Assembly: GCA_024699855.1 (NCBI GenBank)
Contig: JAMPIQ010000003.1
Location: 2,728,001 to 2,792,000 of the forward strand
Direction: 5' to 3'
Source: Aphelenchoides besseyi
Taxonomy: Eukaryota; Nematoda; Chromadorea; Rhabditida; Aphelenchoididae
DNA length: 64,000 bases
Shown here: in pieces, positions 10,201-21,775 of the stretch
Position numbering within the stretch: the first letter of the stretch is position 1
Layout: each line of letters opens with the position of its first letter
Position numbers and translations under genes: made by a program
The notes under the pieces: model-generated
The model's input: the letters and a program-made list of their open reading frames with translations, nothing else
Databases searched by the model: none
What the model was told of the DNA's origin: nothing

Positions 10201-11526
10201 CGCTAAAAGCACAAGTATCAGGTTAACCCGAGAAAAAGTCTCGAAACAGAAGCGAAGATTTTGAAGAAGTTTTTGGCAATTAAATTTTAATGGGGAACGA
10301 CACGTCGAAATTGAAAGTCCAAATGGCGTCCGTGGAGTGTTCTTTTTCCGGAGCGTCGGAGAGATTCCCGTTCATCACTACACGTAATGTTGTTCAATTG
10401 ACCATATTTGAAGGGGGTGATCAGTTGAAGTAAAAAAACTTTTCAACATCCGCGAATCAAAATTTTCGCCGAAAGTCGAACGAAACGCCGTCGAATTGAT
10501 CGGCGCCGAGTGACGTCGAAGCGGCGAAAGTGCACGCCGCGAAGATCAGAAAGATTCACGTTGGAGGCCGAAAGGGAAGTCGGATTGCAGGAAACGTTTC
10601 GGCACACGCGTTTGCCGCAACAATCCCGCAAATTTTGGGTTTCCAACGAAATTGAAGCTCATCCCGCCACAATATTGAGCTTTAGAAGTCCGTTTTCGAC
10701 GCGAAAGAAGAACGAACTGTGATAATGGACACACGGAACGGCAAAGCGCATTTTTGGCCATGAGTAAACTCGTTGCGGCACACTTTGTCGTTACACGTCT
10801 ACGCTGCGACAAAACCCACAAATTGCGTGATATAAAAAAGTGGAAAGAAAAGTTGTTTTTTAAATGAACTTGTTTGCGTACACTCGATAAAAATGCCGAA
10901 AACGTTTAGCCACTTTTCACTCTGACAGTAATTCGTTTGACGCTAACACGACGATCAATCGAAATGTTTATAACATTTGGCTGGAAAAGCAGATGAGTTT
11001 TTTTGACTTATTTCGAGCAAATGTGTGCGCTCTTCTCACGGAGATCACTCGGCGTCGAAGAGCCAAAGGCGATTGCAACAAACGTTTGATCTCGTGTGTG
11101 TTCGGCAGATCGCGTTTTTAGTTGAATTGGACAGCAAGATAGAAGTTTGTATTACACACTTTAGAAGCTACAAGTTCGCGATCAGAATCTTTTTCTCAAC
11201 CGCCATCGACAAGGTATGCAAGCCACTGGGCATAAAGTCAACCATTTACCAAACAAGGATGATGTGCTTCCGAGAAACTGAAATTATTTGTGTTTTGTAG
11301 CGATGGCAACCTCGAAGTGATTGAAAAGATTTGTAATGAACAGAAAAAACTTTATATTCGCTAGTGAATTCCTAAAATCTCTAACATGCACAGTTGCCGG
11401 CGGCTGATCACTGTAAATTGGAATAAACGTGTTGGAAATTTGCATATTGAGTTGAAGAAGAGAGAACTCGAGATCAGTCATTCCATTTGGGTCGGTTCAG
11501 CTCCGAAGTCTAATTGCTTTGCAGTC
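10201..11526. other. Intergenic 1.3 kb, no gene recognised
   Basis: Open frames up to 91 codons occur on both strands (for example minus 10546-10821 and plus 11025-11300), but none has a domain, a signal peptide or a supported splice partner. It lies between divergent starts (10200 minus, 11527 plus) and probably holds their promoters. Confidence 0.4.
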
Positions 11527-12508
11527 ATGAAGCCACAAGGTTCTGCCAAGAAGTCGAAGGTGAGTGCAAGGGAAGTAGGTTGTTGAGCAGATCTTCAGGG
11601 CCAGAAATCCTCGACTATGCGCTTCACTTGTCAAGGTCAAACGGACGAAAGCAGCGTTGAGTTGCCAGTTGCTAGCAATTCGATTCGACGTGTTGCTCAC
11701 GGTCATCGTCCTTCTGGTCAAGATCGTGGACTTTCAGCGACAAAGAAGAGTGAGAAAAGAAAGAACTCGAACTGATTGGTTTCTAGGTGCTCGTGGACGT
11801 TCTTCTTCTGTCGGATCGACTACATCGATGAGCAGTTGTTCCACGACTCCAAGTCAAAAGCAATCGACTGTCAATCGCCACTTCTCGAATCGTGCGGCCA
11901 CCAATTCGGCAGTCGAGAAACGTCAACGTCGCAGTTCAATCGATTCGGAGGCTCGGGGACTTCGTGCATCTCAACGCAAACGTCGTTTGGACTCGCAAGC
12001 GGCTGGTGGACGTTCTTTGAATCGCTGGCCGGCGAACATGGACTTGCACAGTGAACGTCAAATCGATTTGGTCGGTCGTTCTCGTCGTTCGTCTTCCAAC
12101 TATTCGGTTGCTTCTTCGCGCTCTCAATCGTCTTCTGCACCGTCGTAAGTTTCCTTCAAACTTTAGCATCTTAATTCCATTGTTAAAGGTCGTTGGATGG
12201 ACGTCCGGCTAAGAAGCCGAAAGAAGCTGATGGTCAGTTCAGGTTCTATAGATTTATTCTTGGGTTCAGGTCATCAAATGCGCATTGTTTTGAATGTTGG
12301 AGGACTCGAATTGCCGTTGACTTTCGAATTCGATTCCAAGGACTTTAATGAGCTCTCGGGACCGTTGAGCATCAAGAGCGTTTCGTTCGATGATCAGCAG
12401 ATCTTCGCTCATTCCTCGATCATTCTGAAAAAGCACAAGCCGACAACCGCTCCATTGCCACGTTTCGGAAATTCGACTCGTAAATCGTCTATCAAGCGCG
12501 TTCAATAA
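11527..12508 (+). CDS. Basic Ser/Arg-rich protein, probably nuclear, unknown
   Basis: Five exons with introns of about 38-45 nt join cleanly in frame: MKPQGSAKKSK, then GQKSSTMRFTCQGQTDES, and a long Ser/Arg region (ARGRSSSVGSTTSMSSCS, RQRRSSIDSEARG, GRSRRSSSNYSVASS). After a short linker (RPAKKPKEADG) comes a conserved-looking C-terminal block of beta character (MRIVLNVGGLELPLTFEF). The tail is TRKSSIKRVQ. About 270 residues. The RxxS repeats are plausible kinase sites and KKPKK-like clusters could be nuclear signals (inference). No family assigned. AATAAA follows the stop at about 12536. Confidence 0.6.
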
Positions 12509-13150
12509 TCTTCTTTTTGTCAACTGTCAATTGAAAATAAACGATCTTCGTTGAATTGCACTTTCGGTTACCCAGCAATGGGAACTTGCAAAAATTCCGC
12601 CCTGCCACGATCGGAGCTGGGATAACCGAGCTGTTCTGAAGAGAACTCCACAAGTCGTTTTTCCTTTCAACAACCATTCCCTAGAGAACAGTAGCCGAAA
12701 GTAGAAACAACGAGTGTCATTCTAGTCACGAGGCTCATCCCACCACTCGACTTTGCAGTCGATCGTGGCTCATGGTGAGATAAACGGGCTGTGAGAATCT
12801 AACCGAAGGATTTTAGGTAAACGGTTTTGCAGTGATTGTTAACCGAAGTTTCCGATCGACTTTCCGTTTTTGCTGAAAACCAATCGCAAAGAAACCAATG
12901 GGTTGAAAGCTCAAAGCGTTCAATTTCTGTTTTTCTCGCACTCCTCCGTTTTCTCTAGTGGGCTGTGATCTTCTCTCACCAACCATCTGACTTCTATTTT
13001 CGGACCATGTAAACAACCTTCAGAGTTTTCTTCGCGAGTGGACGCGAACGGGAGCGAACGAACGAGCGGCTTCTCGCAATTTCGCCGCTTTTCCCGACCG
13101 AAAAAACGCGTAGAAACGCGAAGAAGCGAAAGAGCTCGCGAGAGGTCCCG
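12509..13150. other. Intergenic with weak hairpin
   Basis: No supported gene. A partial inverted repeat lies at 12734-12779 (CTCATC and CGAC on the left pair with GGTGAG and GTCG on the right), giving an interrupted stem of about 15 pairs. From about 13020 onward GAA and TTC blocks become dense, as expected upstream of a heat-shock gene, although I see no perfect contiguous nGAAnnTTCnnGAAn array. Confidence 0.3.
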
Positions 13151-13163
13151 TCGCTTCCACTGC

Positions 13164-13195
13164 TTTCCGGAGAGCAAGTGGTCGAGGGTATAAAA
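13164..13195 (+). promoter_or_regulatory. HSP70 core promoter (TATA box and imperfect HSE)
   Basis: TATAAAA lies at 13189-13195, 77 bases before the HSP70 ATG. Just upstream, TTTCCGGAGA (13164-13173) resembles a TTCnnGAA heat-shock half pair with one mismatch, and many GAA/TTC blocks lie in the preceding 150 bases. This suits an inducible gene controlled by HSF (inference). Confidence 0.6.
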
Positions 13196-13271
13196 GCGAA
13201 GAGCGAACGAGTGCAAAGCCAACAGTTCAGAAAAAGAAACTCGTATATTAACTTCTATTTATTCTCTCAGT

Positions 13272-15191
13272 ATGTCTAAAACAGCTATTGGTATTGATCT
13301 GGGAACCACCTACTCGTGTGTTGGAGTTTTCCAAAATGGCAAAGTGGAGATTATCGCCAATGACCAGGGCAACAAAACGACTCCATCCTACGTTGCCTTC
13401 ACAGACTCCGAACGACTAATTGGCGATGCAGCCAAGGATCAGGCCGCTCGAAATCCCCAGAACACGATCTTCGATGCCAAACGTCTGATTGGTCGACGAT
13501 TCGATGAAGAGACCGTTCAACGTGACACCAAACATTGGCCCTTCAAGGTGGTGAACAACGGAGGCAAACCAATGATCGAAGTGGAGTTCAAAGGCGAACG
13601 AAAGACCTTCAGGGCCGAAGAGATCAGTTCGATGGTTTTGACGCGAATGAAGGAAACCGCCGAAGCGTATTTGGGTCATTCAGTTCGAGATGCCGTGATC
13701 ACAGTGCCCGCCTATTTCAACGACTCGCAACGCCAAGCAACCAAAGATGCCGGTGCTATTGCTGGACTCAACGTTCTTCGTATCATCAACGAACCGACAG
13801 CGGCGGCCTTGGCTTATGGTTTGGACAAGAAGATGAACAACGATCAGAACATCCTGGTCTTCGATCTTGGCGGTGGAACTTTCGATGTCTCCATTCTGAC
13901 CATTTCCGATGGATCGATGTTCGAAGTCAAATCTACGGCCGGAGACACGCACTTGGGTGGTGAGGACTTTGACGACAAACTTCTTCAACACTTTGCGATG
14001 GAATTCAAACGCAAACATGGCAAAGACATTCGCTCCAATCCACGTGCCATCCGACGACTTCGCACTGCTTGTGAACGAGCCAAACGAACTCTGAGCGCCT
14101 CGACCGAAGCTCAAGTGGAAGTCGACTCGTTGTGCGATGGAATCGATTTCCACTCTCGAATTTCGCGTGCTCGTTTCGAAGAACTTTGTGCCGATCTCTT
14201 CCGTTCAACTCTCGGACCGGTGGAACAAGCACTCAAAGACGCCAAAATGGGCAAATCGGATATTCACGAAGTGGTTCTGGTCGGTGGATCGACTCGAATT
14301 CCGAAGATCCAAAAACTCCTCTCCGACTTCTTCTCCGGCAAAGAACTCAACAAGAGTATTCATCCCGATGAAGCCGTTGCCTATGGAGCAGCAGTACAAG
14401 CCGCCATTCTCAGCGGAGTTCAGGACTCGTCGGTCAAAGACGTTCTTTTGGTCGATGTCTCACCACTCTCTTTGGGCATCGAAACGGCCGGTGGAGTGAT
14501 GACCAAACTGATCGAACGAAACTCGCGAATTCCGACTCGCGCTCAACAAACCTTCACCACCTACGCCGACAACCAACCAGCAGTCACAATCCAAGTGTTC
14601 GAAGGAGAACGAGCACTGACCAAGGACAACAACCGACTCGGCACTTTCGATCTCACCGGCATTCCGCCGGCACCTCGTGGAACTCCGAAAATCGAAGTTT
14701 GTTTCGACATCGACGCCAACGGAATCCTGCACGTTTCGGCCGAGGACAAGAGCACCGGAAAGTCGAACAAAATCCAAATCAAGAACGAGAAGGGACGTTT
14801 GAGCCAATCCGAGATCCAACGAATGCTCGACGATGCCAAGAAATACGAGGAGGAAGATCGTCGTGAACGTGAACGCATTGAGTCCCGCAACAAACTGGAA
14901 GGCTACTTGTTCCAAGTCCGACAATCTCTGGACGAGTACGGAGACAAACTCTCAGCTGAAGACAAACAGAAGGCTGTGGATCTGTGCGATGAGACGCTCC
15001 GATGGATCGAAACGAACCAAACGGCCGACAAGTCCGAGTTCGACGACCGATTCAACGAACTCCAATCGACGTGCAATCAAATCCTCTCCAAACTCCACCA
15101 ATCTCAACCGCAACAACCCAACGGCTCGTGCGGTCAACAACACGCGGGTCAATTCAACGGCTCGGGACCGACCGTTGAAGAAGTCGACTAA
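13272..15191 (+). CDS. hsp-70: Cytosolic HSP70, intronless stress-inducible type
   Basis: A single 639-codon exon with no intron, unlike every neighbour. It has the N-terminal ATPase signatures ([42 protein letters not shown]), the interdomain linker region ([18 protein letters not shown]), the substrate-binding beta domain and helical lid. The C terminus is EEVD, the cytosolic motif bound by TPR cochaperones such as HOP and CHIP. It lacks the GGMP repeats of constitutive Hsc70 tails and has instead a Gln/Gly-rich tail. The role is ATP-driven folding and protection of client proteins in cytosol and nucleus. The TATA box at 13189 and AATAAA at 15229-15234 frame the transcript. Absence of introns is typical of heat-inducible HSP70 genes, which must be expressed when splicing is blocked. 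Confidence 0.97.
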   Translation: MSKTAIGIDLGTTYSCVGVFQNGKVEIIANDQGNKTTPSYVAFTDSERLIGDAAKDQAARNPQNTIFDAKRLIGRRFDEETVQRDTKHWPFKVVNNGGKPMIEVEFKGERKTFRAEEISSMVLTRMKETAEAYLGHSVRDAVITVPAYFNDSQRQATKDAGAIAGLNVLRIINEPTAAALAYGLDKKMNNDQNILVFDLGGGTFDVSILTISDGSMFEVKSTAGDTHLGGEDFDDKLLQHFAMEFKRKHGKDIRSNPRAIRRLRTACERAKRTLSASTEAQVEVDSLCDGIDFHSRISRARFEELCADLFRSTLGPVEQALKDAKMGKSDIHEVVLVGGSTRIPKIQKLLSDFFSGKELNKSIHPDEAVAYGAAVQAAILSGVQDSSVKDVLLVDVSPLSLGIETAGGVMTKLIERNSRIPTRAQQTFTTYADNQPAVTIQVFEGERALTKDNNRLGTFDLTGIPPAPRGTPKIEVCFDIDANGILHVSAEDKSTGKSNKIQIKNEKGRLSQSEIQRMLDDAKKYEEEDRRERERIESRNKLEGYLFQVRQSLDEYGDKLSAEDKQKAVDLCDETLRWIETNQTADKSEFDDRFNELQSTCNQILSKLHQSQPQQPNGSCGQQHAGQFNGSGPTVEEVD

Positions 15192-15228
15192 TCTCATTGT
15201 TATTTGTTGTAAATATTTTTTGCTTGTA

Positions 15229-15234
15229 AATAAA
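15229..15234 (+). terminator. Poly(A) signal of HSP70
   Basis: AATAAA 37 bases after the HSP70 stop codon (TAA 15189-15191). Confidence 0.7.
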
Positions 15235-15249
15235 CTTGACATATGAATC

Positions 15250-15780
15250 CAAAGTCCATTTTGATTTGAACATAAGAAGTTGAGATGAAGTTCATCGGAA
15301 AGAACATTTCAACTATGAACACACAAAAAAACTAGAATTGTTGTTTGAATCTGATGATCGACTTCAAACAGCACTCAATCTTTCCAGAAGCAGAAGAGAG
15401 TGTGAATTCTGATCAACTGATTCTCGAAACAGGTGCTCCGTTGGAAACTGGCGATTCAGTTCGCCGTAGTTTCAATTGTGTTTACTCATTGTAGACTTCA
15501 AGACGATGATATTTCTATAGAGAGCAATTCACTTATTCTGCTGATTTGAACTCTTGTTCGATGGACGTTGACAAGTTGAGGCTTGTAGGATCGTTCAAAA
15601 GCATGTAGATGTACCTCTAAGCAAAACAAGTTACTTAAGCAACTCCGATAACCAACGGAATCTCTCTAATCCTATTGCTTCTATCCAACAGTGATTGACA
15701 CTCCAATTAAAACGTTTTATATTACAACCATCTTTAACGTACAATCGAGTAATCGGCCATTGAAAATGATTGTCGCCTTC
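15250..15780. other. Region with an exon-like piece (minus strand)
   Basis: On the minus strand an acceptor-like TTGCTTAG is followed at about 15615-15530 by a short open frame reading YIYMLLNDPTSLNLSTSI and ending in TAA. I could not join it in phase to the SH2 gene upstream, so it may be an alternative 3' exon, a remnant, or chance. Nothing else is recognised. Confidence 0.25.
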
Positions 15781-16533
15781 TCAGCGACGTTTAACCAACG
15801 CTCGATTGACTGAAAAGAGAACTTATGAACACAATTTGAATTAAAACTGAACCGTGGAAGTGGAGCAGCTCTTCGAGAGACAAATGAGTTTCAACTCCTT
15901 TCAATTCATCGTTAAAGTCCACGTAGAACACACGACCATAGTACCCGTTGTCCTTCTCATAAACGCGATAGTGACTGAAATAGCAATCTGTTCAAAACTA
16001 CTTCCAATGCAAAATCACTTCACGTCTCCATTTTCTTCACGCTGAATGATGTGAAGAGCGAATTCCACGTCAATCGAGATGTCTTTCTGCTGTTGTTGTA
16101 ATCCACGACGCAATTGCTCGTCGGAAACGGGAATTTCGTGGTAAAGTCCAAGAAAATGACGATCGGAAAGCGCACGGGCAGCTCCGGATTTCGTACGGCA
16201 ACCCAAATAGAAACGATCAATCAACGTGTCGTTTTTCGTTTGTTGCGGCTTTGCTTTCTGACCCTGTGATTTCCATTGTGAAGTTTTCGATAGATGCGTC
16301 GAGTTCTCGAAAACGGTTAGATCGTCACTCAAAGTGTGTGAATTGCCACCTAAAAGCATCAACGAATATTGTTCAACAGAGTTACCTTTTATATAACGAA
16401 ATGAAGTATCGGAACTAAGACTGTGACTTGATGCTTGACGTGGAGTCCGATCAGAAGTAGCCAAATCACAACCATGTCCATGACGACAACAAGTGTCCAT
16501 TTCAGCAGCACAATTCTGCTTTGACTTTGACAT
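15781..16533 (-). CDS. SH2-domain-like protein, degenerate
   Basis: Four exons encode about 210 residues. The N-terminal part is Cys/Ser-rich and low in structure (MDTCCRHGHGCDLATSD). The C-terminal half follows the SH2 pattern: RFYLGCRTKSGAARAL (position of the WYxGxxxRxxAxxLL start), HFLGLYHE (FLVRES strand), VEFALHIIQ (central strand), NHYRVYEKDNGYYG (HYRI strand). It ends at THLSLEELLHFHG and VNRALVKRR. The phosphotyrosine-binding Arg of FLVRES appears to be Leu, so ordinary phosphotyrosine binding is doubtful. The family normally docks on phosphotyrosine proteins in the cytoplasm. The ATG at 16533-16531 gives MSKSKQN; an upstream in-frame ATG exists. Assignment rests on strand order and the HYRI and C-terminal motifs. 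Confidence 0.5.
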
Positions 16534-17174
16534 TTTCAGCAATTTGAAAGCCACCTTACAAACTGGACGCAAATGAAAACGTTCAATCAAAAACTCCGCA
16601 TGCAAATTTGCTTTAGTCAAATGCTTTGCGCTATTAAATTACAGTTCTCACTATCATCTTTCAACATACTACATCAAGAGGATAATCATCAAATCTCATT
16701 GTTCCGGTATCACAACAAAATTCACGTGTCACAGAAAATATCTCAAAAATGAGCTATTCGCTGGGTAATTTCCGATGGAAATCCTGGACACGCTACAAGT
16801 TGCTAAGCTTACGAAACGAACTGAGCTTTGCATAAGCAGAAGATCGTTGAGGTCGAACATAAAACCGCGAACTTGCAGCCGATTTATATACAAATAGCTG
16901 TAACTTTACGATCAAATGTTGAACAGGATCATAGCTTAACCGTAAATTGCGAAAAGAGTCCTGAGATGAAGTTGCATCACTTTTACATTCACATAAAAGC
17001 TTTTCTGACCGCTTGTTTCCTTTGATTATGAAGCTGTTAGGTTCACACAGTTCATTTGTTCATACTTTCAACTTAATGGACAATCGAGTCGTGTTTCGAA
17101 TTGATCTAATAAACGGCGACTACTCAGTCAACACATTAATCAAGACGGTTTGCAGAGATTCTTCGTATCGTAGA
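16534..17174. other. Intergenic, divergent promoters
   Basis: Between the SH2-like gene (minus) and the P-glycoprotein gene (plus). No domain-bearing frame. An in-frame run upstream of the P-glycoprotein ATG (from 17028) could extend its N terminus but has no recognised content. Confidence 0.35.
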
Positions 17175-20100
17175 ATGAAAGGCGGAAAACTGTTTTCGCT
17201 GCTGAAATGGAAACGAGGAGCAAAAGAGAAACTAACCGGCGATGCTTACGATCCCGCATCTTATCGATCGATGGTATGTTGAAATACGATATTTGTTCAT
17301 GATCGAAATTTCAGATGCGCTATGCAACCAAATCTGATTGGATTTTGCTGATCGTCGGAGTCATTTGCAGTGCGGGAAATGGAGCAGTTTCCAGTGCAAT
17401 TTTGATGCTTTTCGGTCGAATTATAAACGCGATTGTTCAGAGCCAGACGATGTACGATGCTGGAAATTTGGATTCAATCGAGAATTCCAAAGGATTCAAA
17501 GCAGAACTGTTGGATTGCTCGATCATATACTTTTGTGCCGTTTTGGTTATTCTGCTTCTCGGCTTTTTAGGGGTTCGAAATTCGATTGAATGGAAAGTCA
17601 AATGTTGTTCTTTTAGTCTTTCTGTTTACATGTTGCTTGTGAACGTCAGATTGCACGGATTCAACAAAAGTTTCTGCAACAAGTTTTGAATCAGGTAGAA
17701 TACTATTATAATGGTCAGTCGATTTGTTTCAGAACGCTTCATGGTTTGACAAAAACGAAGTTGGCAAGTTAACGCAAAAGATGACTGCCGGAGTGGAGAG
17801 TATGCACAGTGGTACTGGAAAGTCTTTGTCGTTGATTATCTATGCTCTTGCAAACTGTGTAACGGGAACAACAATGTCTTTTGCAATCAAGTTGTTTTGA
17901 GGAGGACAGAAGTTATATTAATGGTGATTACAGCTGGCGAGTTTCGGTCGTGATGGTTGGTTTTCTTCCGTTGCTATTCATCAGCATCTATGGCTCAGGA
18001 AAAGTAGGACAAACGTCAAATCGATATCTTTGTGGCTTTGTAGGCAGTCAAGTCGATAATGAGAAAGGAGGCCAAAGTCTATGGTCTCGCAAATTGCGTC
18101 GCAGACGAGGTTTTAATGGGGATTCGCACTGTGATGTCCTTCAATGCTCAATACTTTGAATTGGAACGTTTCGGTAAACACGTAAAATGCGGTTATCTAA
18201 ATGGAGTGCAAAAAGTGAAGTACACGGCCTTCTTCTCTGCAATGTACAATCTAGTGAGTGAACAGTGGAGATTGGTAGTCACAGATCTTTGTAGTTGATC
18301 TTCTTTTCCATGGCGGTTCTGTTTTGCTATGGATCTTACTTGAGTCTGAGGGACGGTGTAACAATTGGGACTGTACAAGGAATATTCTGGCTTTTCGCGT
18401 TGGCTGCCATTCGACTCGGCCAAGGAGCTCCGCAGATCAGTTCGTTTTTGGGTGCTCGTTTGGCAGCTGCCGAGTTGTTTGCGGTCATCGATCGAGTTCC
18501 GGAGTTGGATTGCGCGTCAGTTAACGGCGATAAACCGTCCAGTTGTGAAGGAGAAATAACGTTCGAAAACATTCATTTTCGATATCCGGCGCGACCCGAA
18601 GTTAAAGTTTTGGACGGAATTTCGTTTTCTGTGAAAAAAGGTGAGAAGATTGGGATTTGCGGTAACAGGTAAAAACCAGAAGACGATTCCAACAATCGTT
18701 TGCGTTTAGTGGATCGGGGAAATCAACTTTAACTGGTCTTCTATTGCGCTTCTATGATCCAGAACAAGGGAAAATAGAAATCGATGGCAAACCGATAAAC
18801 ACCTTGAATTGTGAGTGGTTGAGAAGAACAATTGGAGTTGTCAGTCAAGTAAGTTCATCGATCTGTTTGTAAGTTGTTTTGTTAGAATCCCGTTGTTTTC
18901 TCCGGTAGTGTTGCTCAAAATTTGAGGCTTGGACGATCGGATTTAACTGAAGCGGAAATGAGAGAAGTTTGCCGCTTAGCTAATGCTGAGGAGTTCATTG
19001 AAAAGCTACCAAACGGTTATGAGACAAAAATCGGCGATGGCGGAATCAAATTAAGCGGTGGCCAATGTCAGAGACTCGCAATCGCTAGAACCCTATCTCG
19101 AAATCCCAAGATATTGGTGTTGGACGAGGCTACGGCTGCGTTGGACAATGAATCCGAACGCACAGTACAGATGGCGTTGGATCAGGCGGCTGAGAATCGT
19201 ACTACTTTGACTATCGCTCACCGTTTATCGACGATTAAAAATGCCACAAGAATCTTGGTTTTTGACAAGGGAGTGATTGCGGAAAGCGGAAATCACAAAG
19301 AATTGATGTCAAAACCAAATGGTGTTTATCGTCAGTTGGTTTTAGCTCAAGAACTTGAAAAAGCTGCACAATTGGAAGACACTGTTTTGTCCGGTGAGTT
19401 GTTTTCACTTCTTAATCTCATAAACATGTTCAGAAACTGATGACATGAACTCAGTGAAAACAGCGTTGAAGTCTAAACAAGGATCAGTACTGAGTCGATC
19501 GGGCCTTCGTCGTACTCTCGAACATTATCACATGAGTTCAGCTCGTTCATCGTTGGGTACAATTCAGTTTGATTTGTAAGATAGCGACCAATCTTTTGTT
19601 ATAGCTGATTGTTTGTAGGGAACCGGAATTGACGGAACCAAAGTCTGAAAACGCTGTGAAAACTGAACCGGCTTCAATTTTGTCGATTTTACGTTTTGCA
19701 TGGTCGGAGAAATATCTTGTATTTGTCGGGTTATTTTTGACGTTACTTCGCGGAATCGCTTGGCCCACTTACACGCTTTTACTCGGAAGCTGGTATCATG
19801 CTTTTGCCCAAGTCGAGAACTTGAGTTACGAGCATATGGCACGTCAAAACGTTATCACGGGACTCAGTTTTGCTGGATTGGCGATTTTTAGTTCCGTTTT
19901 AACGCTAACGTCCGGTATGATGTTGGGTGTTACTGGTGAAAGGATTAGTCGACGTTTAAGATTGGAAGTATTTAAGGTTTCTGTGCAGGAATTGTTTTGT
20001 TAACTGACTTCCGATTTTGAAGAATTTTCTTCAACAAGACGCTTCGTATTTTGATCGTTCTGATTGCGCTGTTGGCCGTTTAACTGCCCGGCTTAGTACT

Positions 20101-21740
20101 GAAGCTCCGTGTGTTCAAGCGGCTATCGATCAGCGACTTGCTGATGTTCTTCAAGCGTCTACTTCCTTTGTCATTGGAATCGTGGTCGGGATTTGGTTGG
20201 ACTGGAGCGTATCGTTAGTGGCCATTATAGCGGTCTCTATAATGCTCGGAGCTCAACTTATGGTACTGGAGACTTTGAAACGAAAAATGATAGCTCATGC
20301 CAGAATTGAAGAAGATGCTGCTCGAGTTTGTTTTAAAGTTTCATTTTGTTTACAAGTTTCCATTTTAGATTGCAAATGAAGCGATAGAACATGTACGTAC
20401 CGTTCAGACATTAACTCAACAAAACACTATGTATGAGCAATTTTGCGCGGCATCTGAACTTTCTCATCGACAAACAATTGCTCGTGGTTATTGGCAAGCA
20501 GCTAGTTTTGCTATGAGCTGCTGCAGTGAAGAGTGGAATTTTGCAGGTTACTATTCAAAATAAAGAAAGTAATTCCTGTTTAGTTATTTATGCTATTGCG
20601 GCGTTCATGATTACTGCTGGCCAAGTCGAACCAATTCGAGCGTTTCAATGTATTTCCGTCATTAATGCCGGTATTAATGCCCATAAGTGACCGTTTCTAG
20701 CGTATCTTTTCAGGTATAATCATGACTTTTTTGCCGGCAGCTTCGTATATTCCCGAATTCTTGAGAGCTAAAACGGCTGCTGGATCGTTGTTTAAAATGT
20801 TGAACGAAAAGAAGGGAATCGATGGAATGTCGAATGAAGGATTGAAACCCGTAAGCAAGAATGAATCGATATAAACCCGTTTTAGGAGTTTCATGGCAAC
20901 ATCGAGATTAAACACGCTTATTTCGCGTATCCGAATCAAAAACATCTCGTGCTTAAAGACTTCAATATCACGGCATTTCGCGGTCAGACGCTGGCTTTGA
21001 TTGGCTACAGGCAAGAGACGAATGAATCTGTAGATAATTTTCTTTTTAGTGGCTGTGGAAAGTCGACTGTGATTCAACTTCTCGACCGGTTCTACGATCT
21101 TCTAAGTGGTAGTATCAAAATTGACGGCGTTGACATTCGGGAAATAAACATTCGACATTTGCGATCGAATATTTCACTCGTACCGCAATCTCCCACTTTG
21201 TTCAACCTGACCATTGGACAGAACATTGCGTATGTTAAAGAATATTGATTTGTAAAAAAAAGCTTGTAGATATGGACTGAAAGATGTGACAGAAAATCGT
21301 ATTATGGAAGCGGCGAAACTTGCAAACATCGATAGTTTCATTCGATCGTTGCCACTCGGTTTAGACACAATGGTCGGTGCAAAAGGAACACAATTAAGCG
21401 GCGGACAACAACAAAGAATCTCTATCGCGAGAGCTGTCATCAGAAATCCGAAGATTCTACTTTTGGATGAAGCCACAAGTGCGTTGGATAACACAAGTGA
21501 AAAGGTTTGCGATTTCTGAGCAAGAAGCCAACAGTACTTGTTTAGTTGGTGCAAGAGGCTCTGGAAAAGGCCAGTGAAGGAAGAACGTGTATTACGATCG
21601 CCCACAGGTTATCTTCAATACAAAATTCCGATTTGATTGTCGGAGTAAAGGACGGACACGTTGTTGAGCAGGGAACACATCAAGAACTTTTGAGTCGAAA
21701 AGGACTCTATTATCGTTTAGCAGGAACACGAAACGAGTAA
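17175..21740 (+). CDS. pgp: P-glycoprotein (ABCB full transporter)
   Basis: About 18 exons joined by 37-50 nt introns encode a full transporter of about 1150 residues in TMD-NBD-TMD-NBD order. NBD1: Walker A GNSGSGKST, Q-loop VVSQNPVVF, signature LSGGQ, Walker [13 protein letters not shown], switch IAHRLST. NBD2: [45 protein letters not shown]. Both ATP sites keep the catalytic Glu. The half-transporter coupling regions are recognisable ([27 protein letters not shown]). Known role: ATP-driven efflux of hydrophobic compounds across the plasma membrane, often of gut cells in nematodes, where members are linked to drug resistance. The intron inside the second Walker A uses a GC donor (21011-21049). 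The start ATG precedes [12 protein letters not shown]; the stop is 21738-21740 and AATAAA is at 21761-21766. Confidence 0.93.
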
Positions 21741-21775
21741 AGGTACATGTAAATATTCACAATAAACATTTGGCC

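Noticed and set aside
12734..12779. Hairpin as a microRNA precursor
   Set aside because: The stem is interrupted and shorter than a usual precursor (about 46 bases); too weak to call.
13020..13160. Canonical heat-shock element array upstream of HSP70
   Set aside because: GAA and TTC blocks are dense but no perfect nGAAnnTTCnnGAAn was found; reported only as an imperfect element.
17800..17830. SGTGKS in the first membrane domain of P-glycoprotein as an extra Walker A
   Set aside because: It sits in the coupling-helix and membrane region at the family's usual position; no nucleotide-binding fold surrounds it.
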